Source: RGIG4608 sp045631445
Lineage (GTDB): Bacteria > Bacillota > Clostridia > Oscillospirales > CAG-272
Assembly (NCBI GenBank): GCA_045631445.1
Contig: JAZQUS010000119.1
Location: 1-39,055 of the forward strand
Direction: 5' to 3'
DNA: 39,055 nucleotides
Notes under the pieces: generated by a model
Told to the model about the DNA's origin: nothing
What the model saw: only the letters and a program-made list of their open reading frames with translations
Database searches by the model: none
Made by a program: the position numbers and the translations under genes
Shown here: one piece after another, positions 17,316 to 26,639 of the stretch
How the letters are laid out: every line of letters begins with the position of its first letter
How positions within the stretch are numbered: position 1 is the first letter of the stretch

Positions 17316-18386
17316 ATGCTTAATAAACTTAATTTTGCCGAGCAAAGATATATTCAGCTTGAGGGCGAGATGAACGACCCCGAAATTGCGGCAAATCCCA
17401 CGGAATTTACAAAAAGAATTAAGGAATTCAACTCCTTAACTCCCGTTATAACAAAATTTAGAGAATACAAAAAGAACGAGCAGGAGCTTGCCGATGCTTT
17501 TGAGATGCTCTCTGACGTTGACCCCGAGATGAAAGAAATGATTCAAGAGGAAATTTCCATCTGCAAAGAAAAGAGTGAAACACTTTTTGAAGAATTGAAG
17601 ATTTTGCTTCTTCCCAAAGATCCTAACGATTCCAAAAACGTTATCATCGAAATTCGCGCGGGCGCGGGCGGTGAGGAGGCAGCTCTCTTTGCAGGTGTTC
17701 TCTATCGAATGTATTCAATGTATGCAGACAAAACTCGTTTTAAAACAAGTGTTGTTTCCTGCAACGAAACCGAGCTTGGCGGCTATAAGGAAATCTGCTT
17801 TATGGTTGAGGGCGAGGGCGCATACTCACGCTTTAAATTTGAAAGTGGTGTTCACCGAGTTCAAAGAGTGCCCGAAACCGAGTCACAAGGCAGAATTCAA
17901 ACCTCAACCGTTACTGTTGCAGTTCTTCCTGAGGCAGAGGACGTTGACGTTGAAATCAACCCTGCAGATCTCGTCATCGAAACTTGTAAATCTTCAGGCG
18001 CAGGTGGTCAGCACATTAATAAAACTGAATCCGCTATTCGTATCTACCACAAACCTACAGGAATTGTTGTGTGGTGTCAGGAAGAACGAAGCCAGCTCAA
18101 AAACAAAGACAAAGCAATGAAAATGCTTCGCACAAAGCTCCTTGACATTAAGCAGCAGGAACAGGATGAAAAAATCTCGTCCGACAGAAAATTGCAAGTT
18201 GGAACAGGTGCGCGAAGTGAAAAAATCAGAACATACAACTATCCGCAAAGCCGTATAACCGATCACCGTATTGGCTATACCATTCACTCTCTTGAAAGTT
18301 TTGTGAATGGTGATATCGACGATATGATTGATGCGCTCATCACGGCAGACACTGCGGAAAAACTCAAAAATTCAACTCAAGGATAA
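17316..18386 (+). CDS. prfA: Peptide chain release factor 1
   Basis: Recognises UAA and UAG stop codons and triggers peptide release. The GGQ motif is at 230-232 in SSGAGGQHINKTESA. The codon-recognition tripeptide is PET in VQRVPETESQGRIQTS, matching the PxT of RF1. Its 356 residues are typical. The Sua5 gene starts 3 bases after the stop. prmC, which methylates GGQ and often sits here, is absent from the window. Confidence 0.96.
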   Translation: MLNKLNFAEQRYIQLEGEMNDPEIAANPTEFTKRIKEFNSLTPVITKFREYKKNEQELADAFEMLSDVDPEMKEMIQEEISICKEKSETLFEELKILLLPKDPNDSKNVIIEIRAGAGGEEAALFAGVLYRMYSMYADKTRFKTSVVSCNETELGGYKEICFMVEGEGAYSRFKFESGVHRVQRVPETESQGRIQTSTVTVAVLPEAEDVDVEINPADLVIETCKSSGAGGQHINKTESAIRIYHKPTGIVVWCQEERSQLKNKDKAMKMLRTKLLDIKQQEQDEKISSDRKLQVGTGARSEKIRTYNYPQSRITDHRIGYTIHSLESFVNGDIDDMIDALITADTAEKLKNSTQG

Positions 18387-18389
18387 AAA

Positions 18390-19424
18390 ATGGACACAAG
18401 AATCGAAAGAATTACTGACACAACTGAATATAGTGAAACGCTTGATGCGGCTGCGAAGATAATTCTTTCGGGCGGTCTTGTAGTTTTTCCAACAGAAACA
18501 GTTTACGGTCTTGGCGGAAACGGATTACTTTCCGATGCGGCAATGAAAATCTACTCCGCCAAGGGCAGACCGAGTGACAATCCGCTTATAATTCACATAG
18601 CAGAGCCCGAAGATGCGGATAGATATGCTTACACAAGTGATACTTATTATAGACTTGCACAGGTATTTATGCCGGGGCCTTTAACTGTTATTATGCCTAA
18701 GCGAGATTGCATTCCACTCTCTGTTACAGGCGGACTTGACACGGTGGCGGTACGTTGTCCGTCGCACCCTATTGCTCAAGAGCTTATAAAAAAGTGCGGT
18801 GTTCCGATTGCCGCACCAAGCGCTAATATTTCGGGACGTCCCTCTCCAACGAGTGCGGAATACGTTATTGAGGATATGCAAGGTCGCGTTGATATGATAA
18901 TCGACGGAGGCGAATGTGAGATAGGACTTGAATCCACAATCGTTAAGATTGACGGCAATTCCTTGACTCTCTTACGACCCGGTGCTATCACGTACGATGC
19001 GCTTTGTTGCGTTTGCGATGATGTTAAAATCGCACCTGCGGTGCTCGAAAAGCTTGCAGAAAACGAAAAACCGTTATCTCCTGGCATGAAATACAGGCAC
19101 TATGCACCAAATTCCGACTTTGTTTTGCTTGACGGAGATGAAAATGACGTGCTTGAATTTATAAAAAAAGAACAAATCGAAAACAATTGCGCCGTTCTTT
19201 GCTACGATGAGGAATTTGACCATCTTCTTCCTTTCCTCTCAATCGCAATAGGCAAAAAAGATGATTTGCCCACGCAGGCAAAACGACTCTTCACCTCTTT
19301 AAGAGAAGCGGACAAGCTCGGTGCAAATAAGATATACGCGCATCTGCCAACACTTGATGGACTTGGCCTCGCGCTTTACAACAGAATGATTCGCGCTGCG
19401 GCGCACACTATAAAGAAAATTTAA
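18390..19424 (+). CDS. L-threonylcarbamoyladenylate synthase, Sua5 type
   Basis: Makes threonylcarbamoyl-AMP from threonine, bicarbonate and ATP for the universal t6A37 modification of ANN-decoding tRNAs. The YrdC domain is N-terminal (FPTETVYGLGGNGL, then SAKGRPSDNPLIIHI). Residues after about 225 form the Sua5 C-terminal domain, reached through LSPGMKYRHYAPNSDF. At 344 residues this is the long two-domain form (YwlC/Sua5) rather than short TsaC. AAGGAT inside the end of prfA serves as ribosome site. MtaB, which thiolates t6A, is encoded at 36683. Confidence 0.94.
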   Translation: MDTRIERITDTTEYSETLDAAAKIILSGGLVVFPTETVYGLGGNGLLSDAAMKIYSAKGRPSDNPLIIHIAEPEDADRYAYTSDTYYRLAQVFMPGPLTVIMPKRDCIPLSVTGGLDTVAVRCPSHPIAQELIKKCGVPIAAPSANISGRPSPTSAEYVIEDMQGRVDMIIDGGECEIGLESTIVKIDGNSLTLLRPGAITYDALCCVCDDVKIAPAVLEKLAENEKPLSPGMKYRHYAPNSDFVLLDGDENDVLEFIKKEQIENNCAVLCYDEEFDHLLPFLSIAIGKKDDLPTQAKRLFTSLREADKLGANKIYAHLPTLDGLGLALYNRMIRAAAHTIKKI

Positions 19425-19437
19425 AGGACAGTTAAAA

Positions 19438-21669
19438 ATGGCCAGAAAAAGCAGTAAAAAGGTTATTGAACCAAAAGAAATAATCCATAAACCCGCAATA
19501 CCACAGCCCATAACAGAAACTATTGAGAAAAACTATATGCCATATGTTATGAGCGTTATCGTTGCTCGTGCTATCCCTGAAATTGATGGTCTTAAGCCCG
19601 CACATAGAAAGCTCCTTTACACAATGTATAAAATGGGACTTCTCACAGGAAATCGAACAAAGAGCGCAAACATCGTTGGTCAAACAATGAAATTAAATCC
19701 TCACGGTGATGCGGCAATTTACGAAACAATGGTACGTTTGACGAGAGGTAACGAAGCACTTTTGCACCCACTCGTTGACTCCAAGGGTAGCTTTGGTAAG
19801 CAATATTCGTCCGAAATGAAATACGCGGCAAGCCGTTACACTGAAGCTAAACTCGACCCATTCTGCGCAGAGCTATTCCGCGGAATTGACAAGGATGCGG
19901 TTGATTTCATTGACAACTATGATGGCACAATGCAAGAGCCCGTTCTTTTGCCTACATCCTTCCCCAATGTTCTTGTCACTCCCAACAAGGGTATTGCTGT
20001 TGGTATGGCAAGTGAAATTTGCTCCTTCAATCTTGCAGAAATTTGCGATGCGACTATTGCGCTTCTTAAAAATCCCAAAACAAGTGTTGATAAAATTCTT
20101 GAGATTGTAAAAGCTCCAGACTTTCCAGGTGGTGGAACTATAATTTATAATCGCGAGATGATGCGTCAGGTCTATGAAACAGGCTCGGGTTCGGTAAAAA
20201 TTCGTGCACGGTATGTTTACGACAAAGCGCAAAACTGCATTGATATTATTCAAATTCCATATTCAACCTCAATCGAGCTTATTATGAAAAAGCTCACCGA
20301 GTTGATTAAAGAAGGAAAAGTAAAAGAAATCGTTGATTTCCGCGATGAAATTGATCTTTCAGGATTTAAGCTCACGCTTGACTTAAGACGTGGTACTGAT
20401 CCTGACAAGTTAATGGCTCGTCTTTATAAGATGACTCCTCTTGAGGATAGCTTCAAATGTAATTTCAACGTACTCATAAATGGTTCACCTCGACAAATGG
20501 GTGTTGTTGAAATTCTTCAGGAATGGATCAAATTCCGTATGGACTGCTGTCGTCGTGAATTGAATTATGATTTAAAGAAGAAAAAGGATAAGCTCCATCT
20601 TCTTATGGGGCTTGGCAAAATTTTGCTTGATATTGACAAGGCAATTGCCATAATTCGTGGTACTGAAAAGGATAGTGACGTTATCCCCAACCTTATGAAA
20701 GGCTTCAGTATTGATGAAATTCAGGCGGATTATATTGCCGACATCAAACTTCGTAACCTCAACCGCGAGTTTATTATCAACAGAATTAGTGAAATTGAGG
20801 GACTTCAACAGGAAATTGCTCAAATTGAAGAAATTCTTGCTGATGAACTTAAACTCAAGGCGTTCATTTCAAAACAACTTACCGAGGTTAAAAAGAAATA
20901 CGGTAAGCCACGTGTTTCAATGATTCAGGATGACTCCGAAATCGTTGAATATGTTCACGAAGAACATGTTGAAAAGAGCGACGTTCATATTTATATGACG
21001 CGTGAGGGCTATTTCAAGCGCATCACTCCTCAATCCTTGCGAGGCAACGACGAGCAAAAGGTTAAGGATGGTGACAAGGTGGTATTCTATGAATTCACCG
21101 ACACCCTTGCAGAGCTTATCATCTTCTCGGACAAGTGTCAAGTTTTCAAAACCAAGGTTTCAGAATTTGAGAACTGCAAGGCTAGTGATATGGGTGAATA
21201 TATTCCTGCAAAGCTCGGCATGGATCCCGGTGAAAAGCCAATTTTCATTAAGATAATTAAGGATTACCCTGAAAATCATAATATGGTATTTATATTTGAG
21301 AACGGTAAGGGCGTTCGTGTTCCCATTAGTGCTTATCAAACAAAAGCAACAAGAAAGAAGCTCGTTGGTGCTTACAGTGATGCTTCACCAATAGTTGCCG
21401 CATTCTATGAGGAAGAAAAGAAGCCTTATGACCTTCTTATTGTTAATAACCAAAAGAAAGCAATAGTTGTTAAAACATCTCTTATCCCACAAAAGACAAG
21501 CCGTTCTAGCAGTGGTACTACAATCTTTACCTGCAAGAAAGGTCAAAAGATTACTCGCGCTACAGATAAATTCTCTGAACACCTTGATAATACGGGATAT
21601 AAAAAAATAAAAGTACCCGCAACGGGCACAGCAATTTCGGAAAAAGATCTGAAAAAGATTTTTAATTGA
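19438..21669 (+). CDS. parC: Type II topoisomerase subunit A, ParC-like
   Basis: The DNA-cleaving subunit of topoisomerase IV (or a gyrase-like enzyme), 743 residues. The catalytic Tyr134 is in AASRYTEAKL. The quinolone pocket reads NPHGDAAIYE (87-96): Ala92 sits where Escherichia coli ParC has Ser80. The C-terminal domain (from about 505) has beta-pinwheel-like repeats but no QRRGGRG-type GyrA box, so ParC is more likely than GyrA. A coiled-coil arm lies near 375-490. The ATP-binding partner parE is not adjacent, which is unusual. The ATG follows the Sua5 stop by 13 bases with an AGGAC site. Confidence 0.88.
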   Translation: MARKSSKKVIEPKEIIHKPAIPQPITETIEKNYMPYVMSVIVARAIPEIDGLKPAHRKLLYTMYKMGLLTGNRTKSANIVGQTMKLNPHGDAAIYETMVRLTRGNEALLHPLVDSKGSFGKQYSSEMKYAASRYTEAKLDPFCAELFRGIDKDAVDFIDNYDGTMQEPVLLPTSFPNVLVTPNKGIAVGMASEICSFNLAEICDATIALLKNPKTSVDKILEIVKAPDFPGGGTIIYNREMMRQVYETGSGSVKIRARYVYDKAQNCIDIIQIPYSTSIELIMKKLTELIKEGKVKEIVDFRDEIDLSGFKLTLDLRRGTDPDKLMARLYKMTPLEDSFKCNFNVLINGSPRQMGVVEILQEWIKFRMDCCRRELNYDLKKKKDKLHLLMGLGKILLDIDKAIAIIRGTEKDSDVIPNLMKGFSIDEIQADYIADIKLRNLNREFIINRISEIEGLQQEIAQIEEILADELKLKAFISKQLTEVKKKYGKPRVSMIQDDSEIVEYVHEEHVEKSDVHIYMTREGYFKRITPQSLRGNDEQKVKDGDKVVFYEFTDTLAELIIFSDKCQVFKTKVSEFENCKASDMGEYIPAKLGMDPGEKPIFIKIIKDYPENHNMVFIFENGKGVRVPISAYQTKATRKKLVGAYSDASPIVAAFYEEEKKPYDLLIVNNQKKAIVVKTSLIPQKTSRSSSGTTIFTCKKGQKITRATDKFSEHLDNTGYKKIKVPATGTAISEKDLKKIFN

Positions 21670-21706
21670 TAAATAATTTTACTTAAATATTTAGGAGAAA
21701 AGAATT

Positions 21707-21889
21707 ATGAGCAATCAGAACAACAACAAAACACCCGCGCAGAAAAAATCAGTTAGAATTATCGCGCTCATACTTGCAGGTCTTATGCTTGTAGGTGTTG
21801 CAACTATCGGCATTTCCCTTATCGCAGCAACACTCGGTGCAGGAAATGACACAACACAGAGTGATTCTCACGACGGTCACAACCACTAA
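21707..21889 (+). CDS. Small single-pass membrane protein with a His-rich tail
   Basis: A 60-residue protein, not assigned to a family. A basic, Asn-rich N-terminus (MSNQNNNKTPAQKK) is followed by one membrane helix (about 17-43) and a tail ending DSHDGHNH. By the positive-inside rule the tail is outside the cell. A clear AGGAG site lies 9 bases before the ATG. It is the last gene of the plus operon and is followed directly by a strong terminator. The His/Asp tail could bind metal; that is inference. Confidence 0.75.
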   Translation: MSNQNNNKTPAQKKSVRIIALILAGLMLVGVATIGISLIAATLGAGNDTTQSDSHDGHNH

Positions 21890-21901
21890 TTAATTCAAAA
21901 C

Positions 21902-21939
21902 AAAAAACGGACTACTTCTTTTGGAGTAGTCCGTTTTTT
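21902..21939. terminator. Bidirectional intrinsic terminator
   Basis: A 10-bp stem (ACGGACTACT / AGTAGTCCGT) with an 8-base loop, flanked by A6 on the left and T6 on the right, so it can end transcripts from both sides: the plus operon ending at 21889 and mutS2 on the minus strand (stop at 21979). Confidence 0.93.
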
Positions 21940-21978
21940 GTTTGTGTTATTAAATTTTGATATATATTTTATTCACCG

Positions 21979-24369
21979 TTATTTTAATTCAACAACGGTA
22001 ACGCCACCGTCGCCCTCACCGTACTGACCGATACGGAAGGATTTAATTCGAGCATCACGGCGCAAATATTCCCAGAGTGCCTTTTTAAGAGCCCCTGTTC
22101 CCTTTCCGTGAATAAGACGAACCGTGTGAAGTCCTGTGAGCATTGCTTCATCAAGATATTTATCAACCTTAAACCAAGCCTCCTCACCCATCATACCTCG
22201 AAGGTCGATTTCGTCCTTACAAGCACGGCTAACAGTTGCCTTGTATTCACTCGCACGAGTTTTGTTTCCCGATTTATCAATAAAGTTAACTTTATTTTCA
22301 ATCAGTTTAAGGTTCTTAACCTTGGTTTTAGTCTTTATAATACCTGCCTGAACGGTTACGTTGCCATTCTTGTCGGGTACGTCAACAACAAAGCCTGTTT
22401 TGTCGATATTTATAATATAAACCTCGTCACCGACTTTAAGAGGACGAGGAAGCACGTATTCCTTGTCAACCTTTTCTTCAACAGGATTGTACTTATCCTC
22501 ATTTTCGCGCATATAGTCACGCATCTTTCTGCGCGCCTCGTCAACCGCATCACCAAGTCGTTCACTGTCGCGCTGTTTACGAAGCTTATCCATTTCGGCA
22601 AGGATATAATCACTCGATGCCTTTGCGCTCATAACCATAGCATTTGCCTTTTCGCGCGCTTTTTCAAGATCGCGCTCGGCTTCTTGGAGCTTGCGATTTA
22701 AGGTTTTTTCACTATCCGCTTTGAATTTTTCGTATTCCTTGCGGAGCTCCTCTGCCTTTTGTCGTTCAGCTTCCATCTGTATTCTGCTCTGCTCGAGCTT
22801 TTCAATAACGGTTTCAAAATTTCTTTCATCGTTACCCAGGAAGGTCTTTGCACGCTCAACAATTCTTTCGTCTAATCCTAGCTTTGTTGAAATTGCAAAC
22901 GCGTTTGATTTACCAGGAGTGCCGATAATAAGCTTGTAGGTGGGCTTCAAGGTTGCCACGTCAAACTCGCAGGAAGCATTGCAAACACCCTTTGTTTGAA
23001 GCGCGTATGCCTTAAGCTCTGCGTAGTGCGTAGTTGCCATACACATAGCGCCCTTTTCTCGAACCGCCTCAATAATTGAGTGGGCAAGTGCCGCTCCCTC
23101 AACAGGGTCAGTACCCGCACAAAGTTCATCAAAAAGCACCAAGCTCTCGTTAGTAATTCCGTCAAGCATTTTAACAATGCTCACCATATGGGAACTAAAT
23201 GTCGAAAGTGATTGCTCAATGCTTTGTTGGTCGCCGATGTCCGCAAAAATATTGTCAAAAATGCAAATTTCACTACCCTCGTCGCAAGGAATATGCAATC
23301 CCGATTGCGCCATAAGTGCAAAAAGTCCAAGGGTTTTAAGAGTAACCGTCTTACCACCCGTGTTAGGACCTGTGATAATCAAGGTATCGTTACCGTCGTC
23401 AATTCTTAGGTCAACAGGAACAACCTTGTCCCTATCGATAAGGGGATGGCGCGCGCGCTTAAAATTAACGGTTCTGCCCCTTGAAATAGCGGGGGAAATA
23501 CCGTTCATTCTCTGCGAAAGAGTTGCACACGCAAAATAGAATGAAATCTCTGAAATATTTTGATAATCAAGCCAAATCGCTCTTGAAGCATCGCTTACAA
23601 GTGACGAAAGTTCCGCCAAAATGCGCTCAATTTCGTGCTCCTCGCGGCTCTGCAACATACGAAGCTCGTTGTTTGCTTCAACTACCGAAGATGGCTCGAT
23701 AAAGTATGTCGCACCCGAAGCCGAGGTATCGTGCAAAAGACCCTTTACGTCATTTTTGCACTCCGCCTTAACGGGCACTACATATCGTCCGTTTCGCATA
23801 GTAACGATGTTTTCCTGAAGATATTTTGAATGTGAGCCCGCGCTCATATACTGTTGCAAAATATCCTTAATTCTGTTGTTTTCGTGACGAATTTTTCGTC
23901 TAATCTCTGCAAGAGCAGGACTTGCCTCATCTGCCATCATATCCTCGGAAATAATGGAGCGAGAAATGCGTTCTTCCAATTTTCTGTCGGGAATAAGACG
24001 ATCAAAAATCTCATCAAGACAAGTGTCAAAAAGCTTGTTGCCGTTTATATAATCAAGCAACATTCTTGCAGAACGAAGCACCGCCGCCACGTCAAGAAGC
24101 TCCCTCATTGAAAGCACCGCGCCCTTGTCCGCGCGCTCGCAGGTTGCCCCAACGTCACGAATGTTTATAAAAGTAGGCATTCCCTTTGCATTTGCAAGTC
24201 GCAAAGCATCAGTTGTTCTATTCTGACGGCGCACAATAATGACGGGGTCACTCGTCGGCTCAAGCAAAATCGCTCTTGTCTGCGCGCCCTCGGTCATTGC
24301 ACATTCCGCAAGAATTGCCTTTATTTTGTCAAATTCAAGTGTTGAAAATAAATTTTCTGAATATTTCAT
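21979..24369 (-). CDS. mutS2: Endonuclease MutS2
   Basis: A 796-residue MutS-family ATPase without the mismatch-recognition domain. The Walker A is GPNTGGKT (334-341), Walker B is VLFDELCAGTDP, followed by a long coiled coil (about 520-620), and a C-terminal Smr nuclease domain (about 720-796, IDLRG, then LIHGKGTGALK). In Firmicutes MutS2 suppresses recombination and in Bacillus subtilis acts on collided ribosomes. The start has GGAT 4 bases upstream. recO ends 8 bases before the start, so the pair is co-transcribed. Confidence 0.97.
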   Translation of the reverse strand: MKYSENLFSTLEFDKIKAILAECAMTEGAQTRAILLEPTSDPVIIVRRQNRTTDALRLANAKGMPTFINIRDVGATCERADKGAVLSMRELLDVAAVLRSARMLLDYINGNKLFDTCLDEIFDRLIPDRKLEERISRSIISEDMMADEASPALAEIRRKIRHENNRIKDILQQYMSAGSHSKYLQENIVTMRNGRYVVPVKAECKNDVKGLLHDTSASGATYFIEPSSVVEANNELRMLQSREEHEIERILAELSSLVSDASRAIWLDYQNISEISFYFACATLSQRMNGISPAISRGRTVNFKRARHPLIDRDKVVPVDLRIDDGNDTLIITGPNTGGKTVTLKTLGLFALMAQSGLHIPCDEGSEICIFDNIFADIGDQQSIEQSLSTFSSHMVSIVKMLDGITNESLVLFDELCAGTDPVEGAALAHSIIEAVREKGAMCMATTHYAELKAYALQTKGVCNASCEFDVATLKPTYKLIIGTPGKSNAFAISTKLGLDERIVERAKTFLGNDERNFETVIEKLEQSRIQMEAERQKAEELRKEYEKFKADSEKTLNRKLQEAERDLEKAREKANAMVMSAKASSDYILAEMDKLRKQRDSERLGDAVDEARRKMRDYMRENEDKYNPVEEKVDKEYVLPRPLKVGDEVYIINIDKTGFVVDVPDKNGNVTVQAGIIKTKTKVKNLKLIENKVNFIDKSGNKTRASEYKATVSRACKDEIDLRGMMGEEAWFKVDKYLDEAMLTGLHTVRLIHGKGTGALKKALWEYLRRDARIKSFRIGQYGEGDGGVTVVELK

Positions 24370-24377
24370 AGTTATCC

Positions 24378-25175
24378 TTATAAAATTGAATAATATAAAT
24401 CTAAAGAATCAAATCCGTGCCCGAGGTGATATAAAAGATATTCCTCACACGCTTTTGTGAAGGTTTTAAGGTCGTCTGCTTCAATCAAATTGAATGAAAA
24501 AATCTTCTCTCTTGGAACTGAAATTGCAAATCTAATTGCCGAACGAGATGCAGGAGTTAGAGGAATAAGCACGTTCCTCTCCCTTATATCATCATAAGTC
24601 AAGGAAAGATTTTTCTTAACTATCTGCCCGCGTTTATTAAGACATTCCGAGCAAATTAGCGCACCGTTGGTAATATCAAAGTAAGTAAGCTCTGCGTTAT
24701 CGTTTTCACATTCCTCGCAATAATCAAGATTTGGACAGTAACCCGAGATTGCAGCAGTTCGAATTTCATAAACCGCCTTGATTTGAGGTAGAGGACGAAG
24801 ATTATTCATTATCGCAAACAAGGTATTGAGCGTCAAACGGAGCATATCCTCACATTCAACTCTCTCACCCGAAAGCTCGTTTGCTATATCGCAAACGTAG
24901 GTTGCAAGAAAGAGCTTTTCAACGTCCTCGCGAAGACTGTAAAAAATCTCAATACTCGAGCCACCCTTAATCCACGCAATCGCACTTCCCTTTTGATTTA
25001 ACTCAAAATTAGCATAAACAAAAGGCTCGGTGATATTCTTTATTTTGCTTTTCATTGACCGTGCACCCTTTGCAAGAAGCACTTGCTTGCCCTCGCGCGT
25101 CAATATAGTAACTAACTTGTCATTCTCACCATAATTCTGTGACTTTATAACAAGCCCGTCAACCGTATATAGCAC
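24378..25175 (-). CDS. recO: DNA repair protein RecO
   Basis: Loads RecA onto SSB-coated DNA with RecR. The N-terminal OB fold begins YTVDGLVIKSQNYGENDKLV, and a four-Cys zinc site (Cys in CPNLDYCEEC and ICSEC) lies near the middle. I chose a GTG start at 25173-25175 because AAAGGAAG lies 7 bases upstream; a TTG at 25193 would sit on that site and add six unlike residues. The length (265 residues) is typical. A MITE-like repeat separates it from era upstream, where recO would normally follow directly. Confidence 0.93.
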   Translation of the reverse strand: MLYTVDGLVIKSQNYGENDKLVTILTREGKQVLLAKGARSMKSKIKNITEPFVYANFELNQKGSAIAWIKGGSSIEIFYSLREDVEKLFLATYVCDIANELSGERVECEDMLRLTLNTLFAIMNNLRPLPQIKAVYEIRTAAISGYCPNLDYCEECENDNAELTYFDITNGALICSECLNKRGQIVKKNLSLTYDDIRERNVLIPLTPASRSAIRFAISVPREKIFSFNLIEADDLKTFTKACEEYLLYHLGHGFDSLDLYYSIL

Positions 25176-25202
25176 ACACCCACTTCCTTTCAAATTTCAT
25201 AT

Positions 25203-25407
25203 GCCTTCTCCAGCGGAGAAGGGGGACCGCCAGGGCGGTGGATGAGGAGAGCACCATTTAGTTCAAACTAACGGCTCTCTTGCCTTCCATTTTGCTTTAA
25301 AAAATCACTCAAGTTAGGACAACTCTGTGCTGATGAGAAAGACGATAATTTTCAAAAACCGTGTTCTCCTCATCCACAAGTGGTCCCCCTTCCCCGCTGG
25401 GGAAGGC
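25203..25407. repeat. MITE-like palindromic element between era and recO
   Basis: Two copies of a 45-base unit face each other (25203-25250 and 25364-25407), separated by about 110 bases without a gene. Each unit holds two hairpins. The first has arms CCTTCTCC/GGAGAAGG at the left end and CCTTCCCC/GGGGAAGG at the right end. The second is ACCGCC/GGCGGT at the left and CCAC/GTGG at the right. Arm changes are compensated. A third, single unit lies at 38286. The element starts 3 bases from the era stop. It is probably a non-autonomous mobile repeat; no target duplication was seen. Confidence 0.7.
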
Positions 25408-25410
25408 AAT

Positions 25411-26298
25411 TCATTCCTCATCGTGATAACCGAAGTTACCAACCGTTTTTGCGCTCTCACGCCAGTTTTCTTTAACCTTTACCCAAAGGTTAAGATAAAC
25501 CTTTTTGCCGAGCAATTTCTCCAAATCTTCACGCGCATAAGAGCCAACCATTTTAAGCTCCTTACCGCCCTTGCCGACGATAATTCCCTTATGAGACGCC
25601 TTTTCGCAGAAGATTTCCGCACGAATTGTCACCATTGTTGGCTCGTCGCGGAATTCCTCAATAACTACTGCAACACCGTGGGGAATTTCCTTATTCAAGG
25701 TTCTCAAAATCTTTTCACGAATAATCTCCGCCGCCATTTGACGAATGGGCTGGTCGGTTACGATATCATCGGGGAAAAACCATTCACTCTCGGAGAGGAA
25801 TTTTGAAAGCTCATCGAGAAGCGCATCAACCTGCTCACCCTTCTTTGCGCAAATCGGCACGAAGGCATCAAAATCGCATTTTTCGGCATAGGCTGTAATC
25901 GTCTGCGCAATCACGTCACGAGTGTAAAGGTCAACCTTATTAAGTGCCAAAATTGCGGGAACTCCACTCTTTTTAACGTATTCCATAACGTTTTCTTCAA
26001 CCTTGCTAATCTCCTTGCCCGCGTCAACCACAAGCACAACAGCATCTGCGTCGTGCATTGAATCGTTTGCCGCCTTCACCATAAAGTCACCTAAAGAATT
26101 CTTGGGCTGATGAATACCGGGAGTGTCAAGAAAAACGTACTGATCCTCACCCACAGTGTGGATACCGATAATTCTATTTCTTGTTGTCTGGGGCTTTGAT
26201 GAAACGATAGCCACCTTTTCACCCAAAATTCTGTTCATCAAGGTCGATTTACCCACATTTGGGCGACCTACTATTGCTATAAATCCTGTTCTTTTCAT
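25411..26298 (-). CDS. era: GTPase Era
   Basis: An essential GTPase in 30S subunit assembly that binds the 3' end of 16S rRNA. The G1 motif is GRPNVGKST (11-19), G3 is DTPG (58-61), and G4 is NKVD. The C-terminal KH domain carries GKGGKELK. At 295 residues it is the usual length. AAAGGTG lies before the ATG, overlapping the end of the upstream zinc-ribbon gene region (9-base gap). The ybeY-era arrangement is classic; three small genes are inserted between them here. Confidence 0.97.
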   Translation of the reverse strand: MKRTGFIAIVGRPNVGKSTLMNRILGEKVAIVSSKPQTTRNRIIGIHTVGEDQYVFLDTPGIHQPKNSLGDFMVKAANDSMHDADAVVLVVDAGKEISKVEENVMEYVKKSGVPAILALNKVDLYTRDVIAQTITAYAEKCDFDAFVPICAKKGEQVDALLDELSKFLSESEWFFPDDIVTDQPIRQMAAEIIREKILRTLNKEIPHGVAVVIEEFRDEPTMVTIRAEIFCEKASHKGIIVGKGGKELKMVGSYAREDLEKLLGKKVYLNLWVKVKENWRESAKTVGNFGYHDEE

Positions 26299-26307
26299 AT
26301 TTCACCT

Positions 26308-26634
26308 TTAATCGTTGTAAGTAGTTTTTGTTTTACAATTAGGACATTTGGGATAGTCCATATCATATTCGGTTCCGCATTTTTTACACTTCACCAAAGG
26401 AAGCTCCTCCTCACTTTTCTCAATAAAACGCATATTGAGTTGATCCTCAAGATAATTCACTCTGTCAAGAAGATCACCAACAGTATAGAGCGCAAGTCCC
26501 AAAACAACTCCCATAAGTGAGCCAATCAAAATAATAAATGCTCCTTCTTCACCAAGAGTTGTAATACTTATCACACCTAAAAATGCCGATATTGCCATAA
26601 TCGCTACGGCTATAATTCTAAAAAATTTTGACAC
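26308..26634 (-). CDS. Small membrane protein with zinc ribbon (third of three)
   Basis: No family recognised. The 108-residue protein has two membrane helices (about 6-27 and 34-56), an amphipathic helix with DRVNYLEDQL, and a C-terminal zinc ribbon CKKCGTEYDMDYPKCPNC (two CxxC knuckles). I chose a GTG start (26632-26634) because GGAGG lies 7 bases upstream; the ATG at 26649 contains that site within its own codons and would overlap the preceding gene. It sits between its paralogue and era with gaps under 10 bases. Confidence 0.8.
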   Translation of the reverse strand: MSKFFRIIAVAIMAISAFLGVISITTLGEEGAFIILIGSLMGVVLGLALYTVGDLLDRVNYLEDQLNMRFIEKSEEELPLVKCKKCGTEYDMDYPKCPNCKTKTTYND

Positions 26635-26639
26635 TTGAA

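Noticed and set aside
25203..25407. A gene between era and recO
   Set aside because: The only open frame there starts inside the inverted repeat and runs over era on the opposite strand; it has no ribosome site.
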